Assembly (NCBI RefSeq): GCF_031143425.1
Contig: NC_090440.1
Span: 338,027,844-338,091,843, forward strand
Direction: 5' to 3'
Length of the DNA stretch: 64,000 nucleotides
Origin: Pleurodeles waltl
Lineage: Eukaryota > Chordata > Amphibia > Caudata > Salamandridae
The translations under genes and the position numbers were made by a program. Below the pieces are notes generated by a model. The model was not told the DNA's origin, did not search any database, and worked only from the letters and a program-made list of their open reading frames with translations. Positions 1 to 9,427 of this stretch are shown in pieces; positions within the stretch are counted from its first letter, which is position 1; each line of letters starts with the position of its first letter.

Positions 1-342
1 AGGATGCATGATCGCCAAGACTTGCTCCTCCCATGTTGTTAGTTGTGGGAGAGGAGGTGGGGGTCCACCGCCAGTCCTTTGTATAGCTATCAATTGTCTT
101 GTAACCACGGAAAGCACCTTCCCCAGTAGGTTGTTCCACCTCTTTCTGATGTCATCCCTTGTTCTGGGGTGCTGTCCAACCTCTTTGACCCTGTCCACGA
201 CTATCTGCCATAGCTCCATCTTCCTAGCAATGGACGTCTGCTGTACCTGTGATCCGAATACCTGTGTCTCTACCCGTAAAATTTCCTCCACCATGACCCT
301 TAGCTCCTCCTCAGAGAACCTGGGGCGTCTTTGTGATGCCAT
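1..342 (-). CDS. Harbinger gene 3 exon 1: NAIF1-like Myb/SANT DNA-binding domain (partial)
   Basis: Read on the minus strand from ATG at 342, the frame is open to the window edge (114 codons). It begins MASQRRPRFSEEELRVMVEE, continues through KMELW and QHPRTRDDIRKRW, and ends in a proline run followed by QLTTWEEQVLAI. This is the trihelix/Myb-like fold found in NAIF1 and in the accessory protein of PIF/Harbinger transposons, which binds the element ends and helps bring the transposase to nucleus and DNA. The start is chosen because the other copies begin at the same place. The second exon lies outside the window. This is one of the least damaged gene 3 first exons here; the antisense frame is only its shadow. 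Confidence 0.75.
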   Translation of the reverse strand, partial: MASQRRPRFSEEELRVMVEEILRVETQVFGSQVQQTSIARKMELWQIVVDRVKEVGQHPRTRDDIRKRWNNLLGKVLSVVTRQLIAIQRTGGGPPPPLPQLTTWEEQVLAIMHP

Positions 343-905
343 GGGTGTAGTGTGAGTGGTGTGTGAGACTGTGTGGGGTGATTTGTTGGGCTGTCTGCTG
401 TGAGGTACGTGGATAGTGTATGGGCGATGTTGTTCTGTGGCTCTGATTCTGTGGGTGCTCCTGGTGTCTCTCCCTCAGTTGTCAATTTTTTTTAGTTGTA
501 AGGGGTTGTGGGTAATGTGTGTGTGTTTTATAGTTGTGTGGGTGTGTGGTGCGTGTATGTGTGTCAGGTGTGTGTAGTTTGAATTGTCCAATGTGGTGTT
601 GTTCTGTTAGTGTGTGTGTATTTTGAGCGTAGCGGTATGAACCGCCAATGGTTTACTGCGGTTGAATATCCGCCACGGTGATTCGTGGGTCATAATGCTG
701 TGGGCGTATTTCTGTTGGTGTAAAGGTGTGGGTTTTGGTACTGCCATTATGTCACTGACATTTGGGCTGGGGGACATGTGTTTGTCTGTATAGTGGCTGA
801 TTTCTCTGTGTTGGTCATAATACGCACAGCATTATACCGCTGCGGTCACAGTATGTTGGCGGCACTCAGCATGCCGGTAAGCGGCACTTACCGCCAATGC
901 CAAGC
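1..905 (+). mobile_element. Harbinger A, right-hand end fragment
   Basis: The right end of a PIF/Harbinger element whose remainder lies left of the window. It carries gene 3 exon 1 on the minus strand (1-342), then about 560 bases of GT-rich subterminal DNA with the family signatures: a CGGT...ACCG palindrome near 629 and GTCATAAT motifs at 689 and 814. The end CTTACCGCCAATG near 885-898 matches the other copies, but the last 15 or so bases of the terminal inverted repeat (GTCATAATGAGGGCC in Harbinger B) are missing, so the end is truncated where the LINE sequence begins. Strand is given by analogy with the transposase strand of complete copies. Confidence 0.8.
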
Positions 906-1123
906 TACCAAAGGGGTGATTCGGGGTTAACGGAGATTGATTCTCCTTTACCCTGACTAGAGTGATGGTCCTTGCTTGGACAGGGGGTAACATGACTGCC
1001 AACCAAAGACCCCATTTCTAACATGGGGCATGCTCAGCATATGTGTAAAAAGGATCCCTGATCTTCCTTGCAATTATACAATTTGTTGATGTGGCCTTCC
1101 CAATACTGTTAAGTCTCTCCCTA

Positions 1124-1342
1124 TCATACTATACCTTGTGAAAGATTTTGTATTAGCTGCAGGTAGATTTTGATGGCCACTTCACATGGGTGCATCAGGG
1201 CTGTCTCCCAGTATGTGTCATCTATAGGTCCCAATCCACCTTCACATTTGTCCTTCAGCTTTCGTAATGTGTCTCTCATGTTGTTATTCAATGTTTTATA
1301 TGTCCATGAAATTGCTTTCCCCTCTATGGGTCCAACTAACAA
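1124..1342 (-). pseudogene. LINE ORF2 C-terminal fragment
   Basis: A 72-codon minus-strand frame downstream of the RT pieces contains 'CEGGLGPIDDTYWETALMHP', which resembles the post-RT region of L1-clade ORF2 ('GGLGLPDlxxYYxAaqL'). Its position after the RT on the same strand supports the assignment. Bases 1343-2189 between it and the RT also show fragments such as 'LLWGGKHPSVSLQNLKWN' on the minus strand near 1890-1840, matching the L1 'WxGKxPrixlxxL' segment. Confidence 0.6.
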
Positions 1343-2189
1343 TCTTCCCTCCAGTGGTGCATACTCAGGGAGATTTAACAGGTAAACTTTCTTCGTTCAC
1401 CAGGCGTGTTTTAGTAGTGCATACCTGTAGTGTAGGGATAAGGCTGAATTCATTTTTGAGGGCAGCAAAGGTCTGAAGTCTCCTGCCGTCTGTCAGGTCA
1501 CCAGCTTGGAAACTCCTCTTGTATCCCATGGCCTAAATCCCTGGAGTTTCCCAATCTCTCCTAACCATGCTCCTTCCCAAAGCAGGGTTTCCCATGTTAA
1601 TTTCCTGTGCCAGCCCACCGTTCTTTCTGCTTTCCTCCAAGCCTCTTTTGATAATTAGGTGGGCAGCAGTAGGTTCAGCAGCCCTTACCCCGGTAAATGT
1701 AATGGAGGTGTGATTTCTTTACAAATTGACTTCTCTCTATATGTGGGGTGGTCTCCAGGTGTGTATTCCCAATCATTGATGCCAATAAGGTGGGTTGTCC
1801 AGTAGTACGCCCTAATGTCCAGGAGCGATATCCTTCCGTTATATAGGTTCCACTTGAGGTTTTGTAGGGATACACTTGGATGTTTCCCTCCCCATAACAA
1901 CTTTCGGAAATCGTTCTCTATTTTACAATGAGCTTGTCCGTTATTTGCACATCTGTATTCTGGAGGGAGTACGGTTGTTTTGGCAGGGTTATCATTTTGT
2001 ACCTTGCTGCTCTTTCGTACAGTTCCCTACCTGTCGGCGTCATTGAGGAATTCTGAGAAGACCTTCAAGACATTCCTCTCTATACAATGCTCTTTGTCTA
2101 ATGTCACATTTATCCCCAGATAAGTAAATCCCTCACTGATTACTTTCACATAGCCTGGCCTGTCCTGCTGTTACAGACTACCTCCCACT

Positions 2190-2899
2190 TCATGATTTGG
2201 ACGTGTTGATCCTATATCCAGACTGAGTGCCATACTCTTCAAATGTGCTAAGGATCTGAGGCAATGTTTCCCGTGTGTATAATAAAATCAGTTTGTCGCT
2301 GCCCTGTTCATCATGTATACGGAAGCCTAAGATGCCCGAATGAGAGCGAATGATACAGGCCAGCCGTTCCAGGGTGAGAGCAAACAGCGGTGGTGACAGG
2401 GAACATCCCTGTCTCCTACCCTTTCGACAGGGAAGTCTGCAGATTTTTCTCCATTCATCCTGACTGCAGCTAATGGGTTCATATGCTACAGAGTTACCCA
2501 TCCCCTAAATACGGGCCCAAAGCCAAATCTCTTCATCGTTTGCATCATATACGGCCAGTGAATCATGTCAAATGCTTTTTCAGCATCTAGTGCTAACAGT
2601 ACATGTGCATCTGTGTGTCTTCAGACTGCCGCCATCCAATTATGCAGCCTGTGAAAGTTTAGCATTGTCGAACTCTTGGGCATGAAGCCCGATTGAACAT
2701 GGTGGATGATGGAAGTTCTGACCTTCACCAGTCTTGTGGCAAGCATCGTTACTAGGATCTTAGTCTCAATATTGAGAAGGGAGATCAAACGATAGAAGTT
2801 GCACTCCCTGAGGAGCTTCCCACCTTTCGGAATCACCACTATCATGGCTCTGCAGAGAACTCTCTGGAGTGTGCCCACTTCCTTTGCTTCCAGGAACAT
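2190..2899 (-). pseudogene. LINE ORF2 reverse transcriptase, decayed, catalytic YADD region lost
   Basis: Two frames cover the domain. The upstream one (2899-2621) has VIPKGGKLLRECNFYRLISLLN, the RT motif 'IPKPGK...YRPISLLN', and 'IIHHVQSGFMPKSST', matching 'DQxGFxxgRxt'. The downstream one (2501-2190) has RRQGCSLSPPLFALTLERLA, the 'RQGCPLSPLLFxLxlE' motif, then 'TLPQILSTFEEYGTQSGYRIN'. Between these last two motifs the (F/Y)ADD catalytic segment expected after 'GFRI' is missing: the sequence runs GFRIHDEQGSDKLILLY. The domain is therefore inactive independently of the frameshifts. Confidence 0.8.
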
Positions 2900-3599
2900 A
2901 TCGAGGAGGTATGGGCCAAATATATCAGTGTTTTTTAAGGGGTTCTATGGGAAGGCCATTTGGCCCCAGTGTTTTCGCTGGATGAAGCTTACCAATGGCC
3001 GCTTTAACTTCTAACAGTGTAAATGTCTCTTCGAGCGAGTCATGGTCTTCCCGAGACAATCGTGGTACTCCTATTCCTTCTAGTTATGCCTTTATTTGGG
3101 GTGCCTCTGCAGAGGGCTGAACTAGCGAACTCACTGGCTATCTCCTGGTCAGTGTTTCAACTAGCACCTGTGGCTCCCTGAATTTTGTACATCCAACATG
3201 CCTCTAGCTCAAGCCTCCCCAGCCAGGTGAGCAGTCTGCCTGCCTTATCTCATGAATCTCCTGTGTCGTAGAAGCAACGCTGTGTCTCTAAGGCCTGAGT
3301 TTTTGCCTCATCGCATGCCAGTGCATGATATTCTCTATGCAGGAGCATGAATCTATGCTGAACTTGTGGGTCTGTGTCAATCCCAGGGCTCGTTTCTAGG
3401 TCAAGTAGCTGCTTTATAGACTCTAGTTCCCTTGCTGCATGTTTCTTCTTGTGTGCTATAATGTTCTGAGTATATCTCTAAGAACTGCTTTGCATGCTTC
3501 CCAGATTGTGATCACAGATGGGACTGAGTCTTTGTTTTCACTAAAGTATAACTCAGTCTCTATTCTTATCTGTTATGCAGTTGTCTCATCTTTCAGTTC

Positions 3600-4350
3600 T
3601 CACACGTTCAGTCTCCATCAGTACCCCCTCAGTGTGGCTTGGGTCCAATCACTAGCCATAAGGGAGAGATATCCGACAGTCCTCTCACCAGATATTCCAC
3701 CTCCTCTAACCCTTTCACCTCACCAGCTGGTGCTAGGATGTAGTCTAAATGGGCGCAGACACTATGGGCATCTGAAAAGTAAGAGAAGTGCTGAGTCTCT
3801 GGATGATGGCGGTGCCACCGATCAATCAAGCCAAGTGATCTTACCCAGCCAGCAATGTGGGTTTTCCATGCAGATGTTGCAGTGCATATTGAGCTGTCTT
3901 TCTCTATATCAACCACATAATTGAAGTCCCCCCTATCATGTGAAGAAATTAAATCAATTCTAGTATAATTTCTGCCAACTTACCCTGAGTCAGTTTTTTG
4001 TAATCGGGGTTTGGTCCTATACGCTTATCATTGTCACATCTTTCTTACCACAACAGCCAAGTACATACCATTTGGGTCTCTCCATGACTTAACTATAGTA
4101 AATGGTGGTGTTTTCCTAACCAGTATTGCCACACCCCTGGATCCAGCCATGAACCCGCACGAGCCAGAAGCCTATAAGCTCCCCTGCCCAGGAAGCTGCA
4201 ACATGTGCCTCGCAAGTGAGTCTCCTGGAGAAAGATTACATTTGGTCTGCGCTCTTTATGAACGCAGCAACCAAACCCTGTTTAATTTTGCTACCTAGGT
4301 CATTCACGTTCCATAATAACACTTTGTATCTGGAGCTATCCCCCATTATC
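3600..4350 (-). pseudogene. LINE ORF2 endonuclease domain, decayed
   Basis: Minus-strand translation in several frames gives KVLLWNVNDLGSKIK near 4340, matching the N-terminal 'WNVNGL' strand of L1-type endonucleases, and near 3850-3640 'LGLIDRWHRHHPETQHFSYFSDAH' followed by 'LDYILAP', which match the LxDxWRxxHPxxxxfTffS and (R/L)DYIL motifs. At least four stops and frame changes interrupt the domain. It would have nicked target DNA to prime reverse transcription; here it cannot be made. Confidence 0.75.
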
Positions 4351-4905
4351 TATGTGGCTGGTGAATCTCTTTGGCCAATTGTATGTCCCACAGCCTTGCA
4401 TGCCCTTGCACTGTCTACCAAGTGAATTGCGTATTCCTTTGTGTGTTCAGCTCTTCCATCTCCCCAATGCTGCTACAAACTAATCCCCCCAAACTCCTCC
4501 ACACCCCACATATCTCTCTGAGTTCCTTTATCCCCCAACATTGCAACTACTCAACAGAGAGGATAGAGAGGACTGTTGTCCCACCCCTTTAACTCACCAA
4601 AACTTACAACTTAGTTCAACCAAAGGGGCAAGTTGCCTAAGTAGATAGCAGCACCAAAATCAATGCTGTCTATTGTCCACCAGCTCAATCTGCAGGGGTT
4701 AGAGCTATCTGATAAAGCATGGCCTCACATTTGTGCCAAAGAAATATGTCTCATGATCCCATGATCTATGTCACCATAGCCAGATCAGGTTTGCAGCACC
4801 CCAGAGTGTGTGGGCATGTTTTCCAGTCTGTCTACAGCTTGTGCCAGAAGATGCAAGGAATCCGGAGTTTTAACACTCTTTAAGCTTCATGACAAGCTTC
4901 ACCAT

Positions 4906-5193
4906 ATAACTTTTGGTAATCCAGTTTGTTGTCATGCTCCAGAGGCAACCTCAAATTCAATGTAATGCAATACCTTTGATATTGTGTAGAGCTAATCCAG
5001 TAGGTGATGTAATCACACATGATAAGTTACAGTCTGTAGTCTTGTGTAGGAAAGCAGCAAGAACCGGTATTAAGAAACACTTTTTAGTACCAAATTGACC
5101 ACTGACATCCAACAGTATAGGTGTAAATGTTGAGCATGCACACTGTTTATTGTCATGAAGCAATCTATGCTCAACTGTGGCTTTCACTTCCAT
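4906..5193 (-). pseudogene. Helitron Pif1-like helicase, N-terminal fragment with damaged Walker A
   Basis: The frame at 5193-4957 reads 'VSGQFGTKKCFLIPVLAAFL' then 'VITSPTGLALHNIKG', matching the Pif1/Helitron helicase sequence around Walker A (normally GxxGTGKSFL) and motif Ia (APTGxAAxNIxGxTxH). The Walker A lysine-serine pair is altered to GTKKC, so ATP binding would be compromised. The remaining helicase motifs are not found below 4906, where LINE-like sequence begins. Confidence 0.75.
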
Positions 5194-5424
5194 TTATATT
5201 TCCGTTTGCTCATCACTTAGTTGTCCAACTAAATCTGCCAAATAACTTGTTTCCTGTCTAGCTTGCTCCTTTTCAGTTTCCACGTCTTCCTTTGCACTAC
5301 CAGCCTCATTTTTACTCATGTCCTGATCATGAGGACTGGAACTTTGGCTGCTTTGTGAACTCTCTTTAGCTCCATCTGCACCAATTGCACCTTCCTGTTT
5401 GATTTGATAATTCAACATTTTCAA
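5194..5424 (-). pseudogene. Helitron acidic linker between Rep and helicase
   Basis: A 76-codon minus-strand frame rich in glutamate, serine and glutamine ('ESSQSSQSSSPHDQDMSKNE'...'DLVGQLSDEQTEI'). It directly precedes the helicase Walker A segment, with a stop between them at 5193. Linkers of this composition separate the two enzymatic halves of many Helitron proteins. No domain of its own. Confidence 0.5.
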
Positions 5425-5565
5425 GTAGTTAGGACGTATTGAGCACTGAATTTATACTTTACAGCATTAAAATAGTCATCATAGCACTCAAACTCTGCTA
5501 ATAGTTCTGATTCAGAATGCCAAGTTTTAAACAGCTGCAAAAGAGTGAAATAGTGGTCTGCGGTA

Positions 5566-5850
5566 AATTGGGAAAAGGTACTGCCAACAGGCTGGTAGTA
5601 CCTTTTCCCAAATTAGGACATTGGCGGTTTGGCCCAAGCCAAAATGCCAATGTACCACTCCATCTGCCAGGGTGGTAACAGCCCTGGGCTGGAGACTTCG
5701 GTCTCCAGCCAGACGGCCGTCACAATCCCACCCTCAGGATTATGACCCCGCCAACCGCCATTGTTTTCGTGGCAGACGTACTGCCATGAAAACCATGCCG
5801 GTACGCACTATCAGTGCCAGGGAATTCCTTCCCTGCCACTGATAGGGGTC
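5566..5850. repeat. Run of consecutive hairpins in MITE block 1
   Basis: Inverted repeats follow one another with short gaps: 5566-5585 with 5594-5614 (20-base arms, one mismatch and one bulge); 5619-5633 with 5638-5652 (CATTGGCGGTTTGGC against GCCAAAATGCCAATG); 5687-5696 with 5701-5710 (perfect GGCTGGAGAC/GTCTCCAGCC around a TTCG loop); the 10-base palindrome GACGGCCGTC near 5712; about 5761-5793 (TGTTTTCGTGGCA against TGCCATGAAAACC); and about 5808-5846 (CTATCAGTG...CACTGATAG with inner GGGAA/TTCCC). Confidence 0.85.
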
Positions 5851-5904
5851 TCCCCTGCCCCACTCCCTCTCCCCAGAGTCCTCCCCCTCCCTCTCCTGCC
5901 CCCC

Positions 5905-6180
5905 ATACATTTACACACCCACACGCGCACACATATACACACACACATACCCACATCCACCCACGCATGCACACATACATACCCACACACACCGGCACAC
6001 ACCAACATACTTTGTAACACACATGCATTCACAACACACAACATACACGTACACTCACATTCAGTCATTCACACACTCATTCAACGCGACTCACACCTGC
6101 ATGCTCACATATAAAAACAGACACACAAAACTCCACACAACACCCCCACACATGCACACAACACCCCCTGCCCCCCTCTC
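5905..6180. repeat. CA-rich low-complexity tract
   Basis: Imperfect (CA)n with interspersed CCCA, TACA and CATG units, all purine-poor on the plus strand apart from A. Open frames rich in His and Thr here are compositional. A matching tract sits at the same relative position in MITE block 2. Confidence 0.9.
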
Positions 6181-6221
6181 CTGTCAGAGAACCCTACTAA
6201 CCTGCTTGCAGGGGGTCCTCT

Positions 6222-6368
6222 GGCTTGAGATGGGATGCAGCGCTTCTGTCAGCAGCAGCGTCCGCCAGCAAAACACCACCAGGCCGTTAACATTGTTGAT
6301 GATACGGTAGGCGGTGTTTTGCTGGTGTGGCGCTGCTGCTGACAGCAGCGCTGCGTCCCATCTCAAGC
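6222..6368. repeat. 147-bp imperfect palindrome
   Basis: The left arm starts GGCTTGAGATGGGATGCAGC at 6222 and the right arm ends GCTGCGTCCCATCTCAAGCC at 6368. The arms of about 62-65 bases also pair through CGCCAGCAAAACACC with GGTGTTTTGCTGG and through GTCAGCAGCAGCG with CGCTGCTGCTGAC. The unpaired centre is around GTTAACATTGTTGATGAT. As RNA or extruded DNA this would form a long, nearly complete stem. Confidence 0.9.
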
Positions 6369-6899
6369 CAGTGCAGCCTTCTGCCGGAATTCCGTCGGCG
6401 GTCATAATGCGGGTGGGTGCTGGTAGCCACGGCGACGGTATGTTGGTGGCTGTTGCTGTGGCGGAAGGTGGCAGTTACCACCAAAGTTGAATTGAGAGCC
6501 TATATATTTAGCAGTCTGGCATCTCAGTTTTTTATGGTTAATTAGACTGCCTTTGCTATGTTACACCAAACACCCATTTCAACCAACCCTACCGCAAATT
6601 TACCTTCATCTGCATTTTCTGTCACATTGTTTCTATATGTGTAGTACTGAAACAATTTATAGAGACAAACCTTTATAAGGTGTGCACTCCTTTTTAGATA
6701 GTAAGTGTCCAACATTTTAGTTTTTGCAATGTCTGTGTTATCTGGCTAAAACTCTGCAAGTTATTGAATTTCTGGAAAAGATTTCAACATTTTTTTTTTT
6801 CAATTTGATGCTATGCCTAGACTAACTCAAACAATTTCTTTCAATTCAGAACATAAACTAGCTGAACACAACCAATCACAGCAATCATAGGATCCAATT

Positions 6900-7620
6900 T
6901 CTGTGTGCGAAAGCATGTTCAAACTGAAGCTGTACAGTTTTTTGTTAGAGACTTTTCAGCATCAGTTTCATCCCACACATCTGTCATCTCCGTCTTCTCT
7001 GATTTAGTTATGTAAGAAGTTACATAATGAGTAACAGCTATAGAATTGTCTTCCACAAATTGAATAACCAAATTGGCATTCCACATTGTCAAAATAAAAG
7101 GATTGTAGTCATTCATATATTTCAAATTCTCTGCTCCTCTGAGGATTTAGGTGTTTTTGAGTGATTTATGAGTAAGTGTATGTCTCACTACAGACATACA
7201 ACTTATCACTCTTCTTTTTAGGCCTTGGAAATCCATAATGACATTTTCAGTAAAATGTTCCTTTTGATCTGCATTTCCACTGATACTACTTCCCACTTCT
7301 ATGTGATGAGAAAGGTAGGACTTGCTGTTTTGGGCATTTTTCCTTATGGTCTTTCGGAGTCCTGTGTATAACATACTGTTCTATGAAAGAAAGCATAGAC
7401 TCATCTGTTTCTGTTTCTAATTTAGTTTCATATTTGATCCCTAACAGCATATGAATATGAGAAGCACCTCTTGCTTGGTCAAGATAAATCAGCAACTTCT
7501 CCAAGAGGTGGATATATTTGTTGCAGATAAAGGACAACAGGGCATAAAAATCTAAGATTAAAGATCCTAAAAACATTTGTAGGATCCAAAGAGCAAAGTT
7601 CTCCTGGAGTCTTCAATTTG
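6900..7620 (-). pseudogene. Helitron replication initiator (Helitron_like_N), decayed
   Basis: At 7576-7286 the minus strand reads 'LLIYLDQARGASHIHMLLGI', the family signature 'VEFQKRGxPHIHxLLW' that contains the HUH metal-binding histidines (here HIH). At 7125-6919 it reads 'NDYNPFILTMWNANLVIQFV' and 'HYVTSYITKSEKTE', the conserved segment that carries the catalytic-tyrosine helix (YxxxYxxK). The HIH and both tyrosines of YVTSYITK are preserved although the frame is broken between them. In a live element this domain nicks and joins single-stranded DNA during rolling-circle transposition. Confidence 0.8.
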
Positions 7621-7957
7621 ATGCCTTTAATATTAGAGTTTGCTTCTCTCAAAAACTAATCATTCCATGCATACTCAGTGTAAAAAGCCATGTTGGTCAA
7701 CCTAAACTTCATAACATACACTTTTGTGCACCATGACGACGATACCAGTATTGATTGGTCACATTTTGGCATACCATCGCATTTATCAAATTGTACTCAA
7801 ACTTCTCATCTCTGCCATGATTTTTTTCACAAAGCCTTTTGCAGACATATTTTGCACATTAACTCCTGTCTTAAAAATATGGTTAACAGTACATGACAGT
7901 CTAGCCAAATCACTTTCAAATAACAGACAGAAGTTATATGGAATACTTTGTCGAAAT

Positions 7958-8640
7958 CTAGGGTCTTCTTAATGTTGACCCCTTCTCAGCTGCAGGTATT
8001 TGCACAGAACAGTTATCATACCAACCGCCTACTCCAGATAGAGATAGTTGAGTAAAACATTGAGCTTCTAAACTTTTCTCCAACATACTTTTTTCACCTG
8101 ATATAGTTAATGGCATCCCCCATAACCTCTTTTGACTGTAGTGGATGTATAGTGTTGTGCTCATATAATTCTTCAGATCTACCTCTCTCCACCTTTTCAA
8201 ACTGCCTACTTGAAGGCAACGTTTCTCCATTCATGCAACTCCCATGTGCGCAACATGTACAGCTTTATAATACACATTATTCTCTTTAAGATGCAAAGTA
8301 GCTTTCTTCACCTTATTAACATACACCAGTTCCTTCCAGATGTTTTTGCTTTTCTGTTGGGACACAATTCACAAGAATAACAAGTGGTTCATCCAGATCT
8401 CTCTCTTCACCCACAGTTTCAATACTGTGCCTAAGATCTAAAAGTGAATACACTACTCTACCTTTAAAGCCTCTCTGAAGCTCAGTGAGTGGCAGTTTCC
8501 CAGCCTTTGTTTTCATACAAACTATTACTTGAAAAGATTATGTAGATTATATGAGTTTTCCTTCATAAACATTCATATGTCAAAATTCCTCTGAAACTAT
8601 AACCACCTCTAACTTATAGTGTTTTGCTCTTGCAGGCATC
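7958..8640 (-). pseudogene. Helitron DUF6570-like segment, decayed
   Basis: The minus-strand frame at 8516-8316 reads 'KLPLTELQRGFKGRVVYSLL' followed by 'LDEPLVILVNCVPTEK'. This matches the part of Helitron proteins upstream of the replication initiator, where a cysteine-rich segment is followed by 'G...vpqd......lP' and 'KR..Y' motifs. The following frame (8230-7958) continues the same protein in another phase. Several stops and at least two frameshifts. Confidence 0.6.
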
Positions 8641-8789
8641 TTGTTGTCTTCTAATTTATCACAGCAATACTTTCACATGATCTGGTGTGTCAACAAATCA
8701 AAATGTTCCTCCACAAATAAATGCACTGCAATTTCTAGCCACTTTTCTTGTTCAGTTTTCAAGAACATGTCAACATTTCGGGGGTCATG

Positions 8790-9388
8790 GCTGGGAGCGC
8801 CAGAATACCGCTGCGCAGTCAAAAGACCGCCGCAGGTATTCTGGGTTTCCCGCTGGGCTGGCGGGCGACCGCCAGAAGGCCTCCCGCCAGCCCAGCGGGA
8901 AACACCCTTCCATGAGGATGCCGGCTCCGAATGAAGCCGGCGGAGTGGAAGGGGTGCGACGGGTGCAGTTGCACCCGTCGCGATTTTCAGTGTCTGAATG
9001 GCAGACACTGAAAATCTTTGTGGGGCCCTGTTACGGGGGCCCCTGCAGTGCCCATGCCATTGGCATGGGCACTGCAGGGGCCCCCAGGGGCCCCACGACA
9101 CCCCTTACCGCCATCCTGTTCCTGGTGGCCAAAACCGCCAGGAACAGGATGGCGGTATGGGGGTCGGAATCCGCATGGCGGCGCAGCAAGCTGCGCCGCC
9201 ATGGAGGATTCCCCAGGGCAGCGGGAAACCGGCGGTACACCACCGGTTTTCCGTTTCTGACCGCGGCTGTACCGCCGCGGTCAGAATGCCCATGGGAGCA
9301 CCGCCAGCCTGTTGGCGGTGCTCCCGCGGTCGTTGGCCCTGGCGGATTTTACCGCCAGGGTCAGAATGATCCCCTTCGTGTTTTTGGC
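8790..9388. mobile_element. Hairpin-concatemer element (MITE-like)
   Basis: A GC-rich, non-coding block in AT-rich Helitron sequence. Almost every base between 8800 and 9361 lies in one of about twelve adjoining hairpins (itemised in the next entry). The right end ACCGCCAGGGTCAGAATGAT is the terminal-repeat type seen in salamander-like Harbinger MITEs, and the left end GGGGTCATGGCTGGGAGCGCC looks like its degenerate partner. Long open frames on both strands here are artefacts of stop-poor, symmetrical GC-rich DNA. Boundaries are approximate; 9389-9427 is ordinary sequence before the next block. Confidence 0.75.
8800..9361. repeat. Chain of about twelve abutting hairpins
   Basis: Arms, by position: 8800-8809/8835-8844; 8845-8865/8883-8903 (21-base perfect arms); about 8906-8912/8946-8952 enclosing GCCGGCT/AGCCGGC; 8956-8967/8970-8981; 8982-8996/9002-9016 (15 perfect); 9035-9059/9061-9085 (25 perfect, one-base centre), inside GTGGGGCCC/GGGCCCCAC; 9106-9125/9138-9157 (20 perfect); 9174-9187/9190-9203 (14 perfect); about 9219-9252; 9255-9267/9274-9286 (13 perfect); 9294-9306/9313-9325 (13 perfect); 9337-9345/9352-9360. 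Neighbouring hairpins have unrelated sequences and are separated by 0-10 bases. Confidence 0.93.
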
Positions 9389-9427
9389 CTTTGTGGTGAG
9401 TATGACAACAACAAATACAAACACAGG

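Larger units (their letters stand above)
906..4905 (-). mobile_element. Decayed L1-like LINE (endonuclease + reverse transcriptase)
   Basis: A long minus-strand element recognised from ordered pieces of an L1/Tx1-type ORF2: apurinic endonuclease (about 4350-3600), reverse transcriptase (2899-2190) and a C-terminal piece (1342-1124). All pieces are separated by stops and frameshifts, so the element is dead. Its low-coordinate end abuts the truncated end of Harbinger A near 905; its high-coordinate boundary with Helitron sequence near 4905 is approximate. About 250 bases upstream of the endonuclease (4350-4620) and 4620-4905 show no recognisable domain. Whether the LINE inserted into the Helitron or beside it cannot be decided. 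Confidence 0.75.
5562..6500. mobile_element. Hairpin-chain MITE block 1 (Harbinger-type ends)
   Basis: A non-coding block in the Helitron. The right end (GGCGGAAGGTGGCAGTTACC ... GAGAGCC) is a degenerate form of the Harbinger terminal repeat. Inside it has three parts: a run of small hairpins (5566-5850), a CA-rich tract (about 5905-6180), and a long palindrome (6222-6368). Any open frame here is a by-product of symmetry or of the CA tract. The left boundary is placed at the first hairpin-associated GGTCTGCGG and is approximate; no target duplication could be fixed. Confidence 0.7.

Noticed and set aside
8..355. 115-codon plus-strand frame at the left edge
   Set aside because: It is the complement of the conserved Myb-like exon of gene 3, which is recognisable on minus and repeated in five places.
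5761..6114. His/Thr-rich frames in the CA tract
   Set aside because: Simple-sequence translation without start context or domain.
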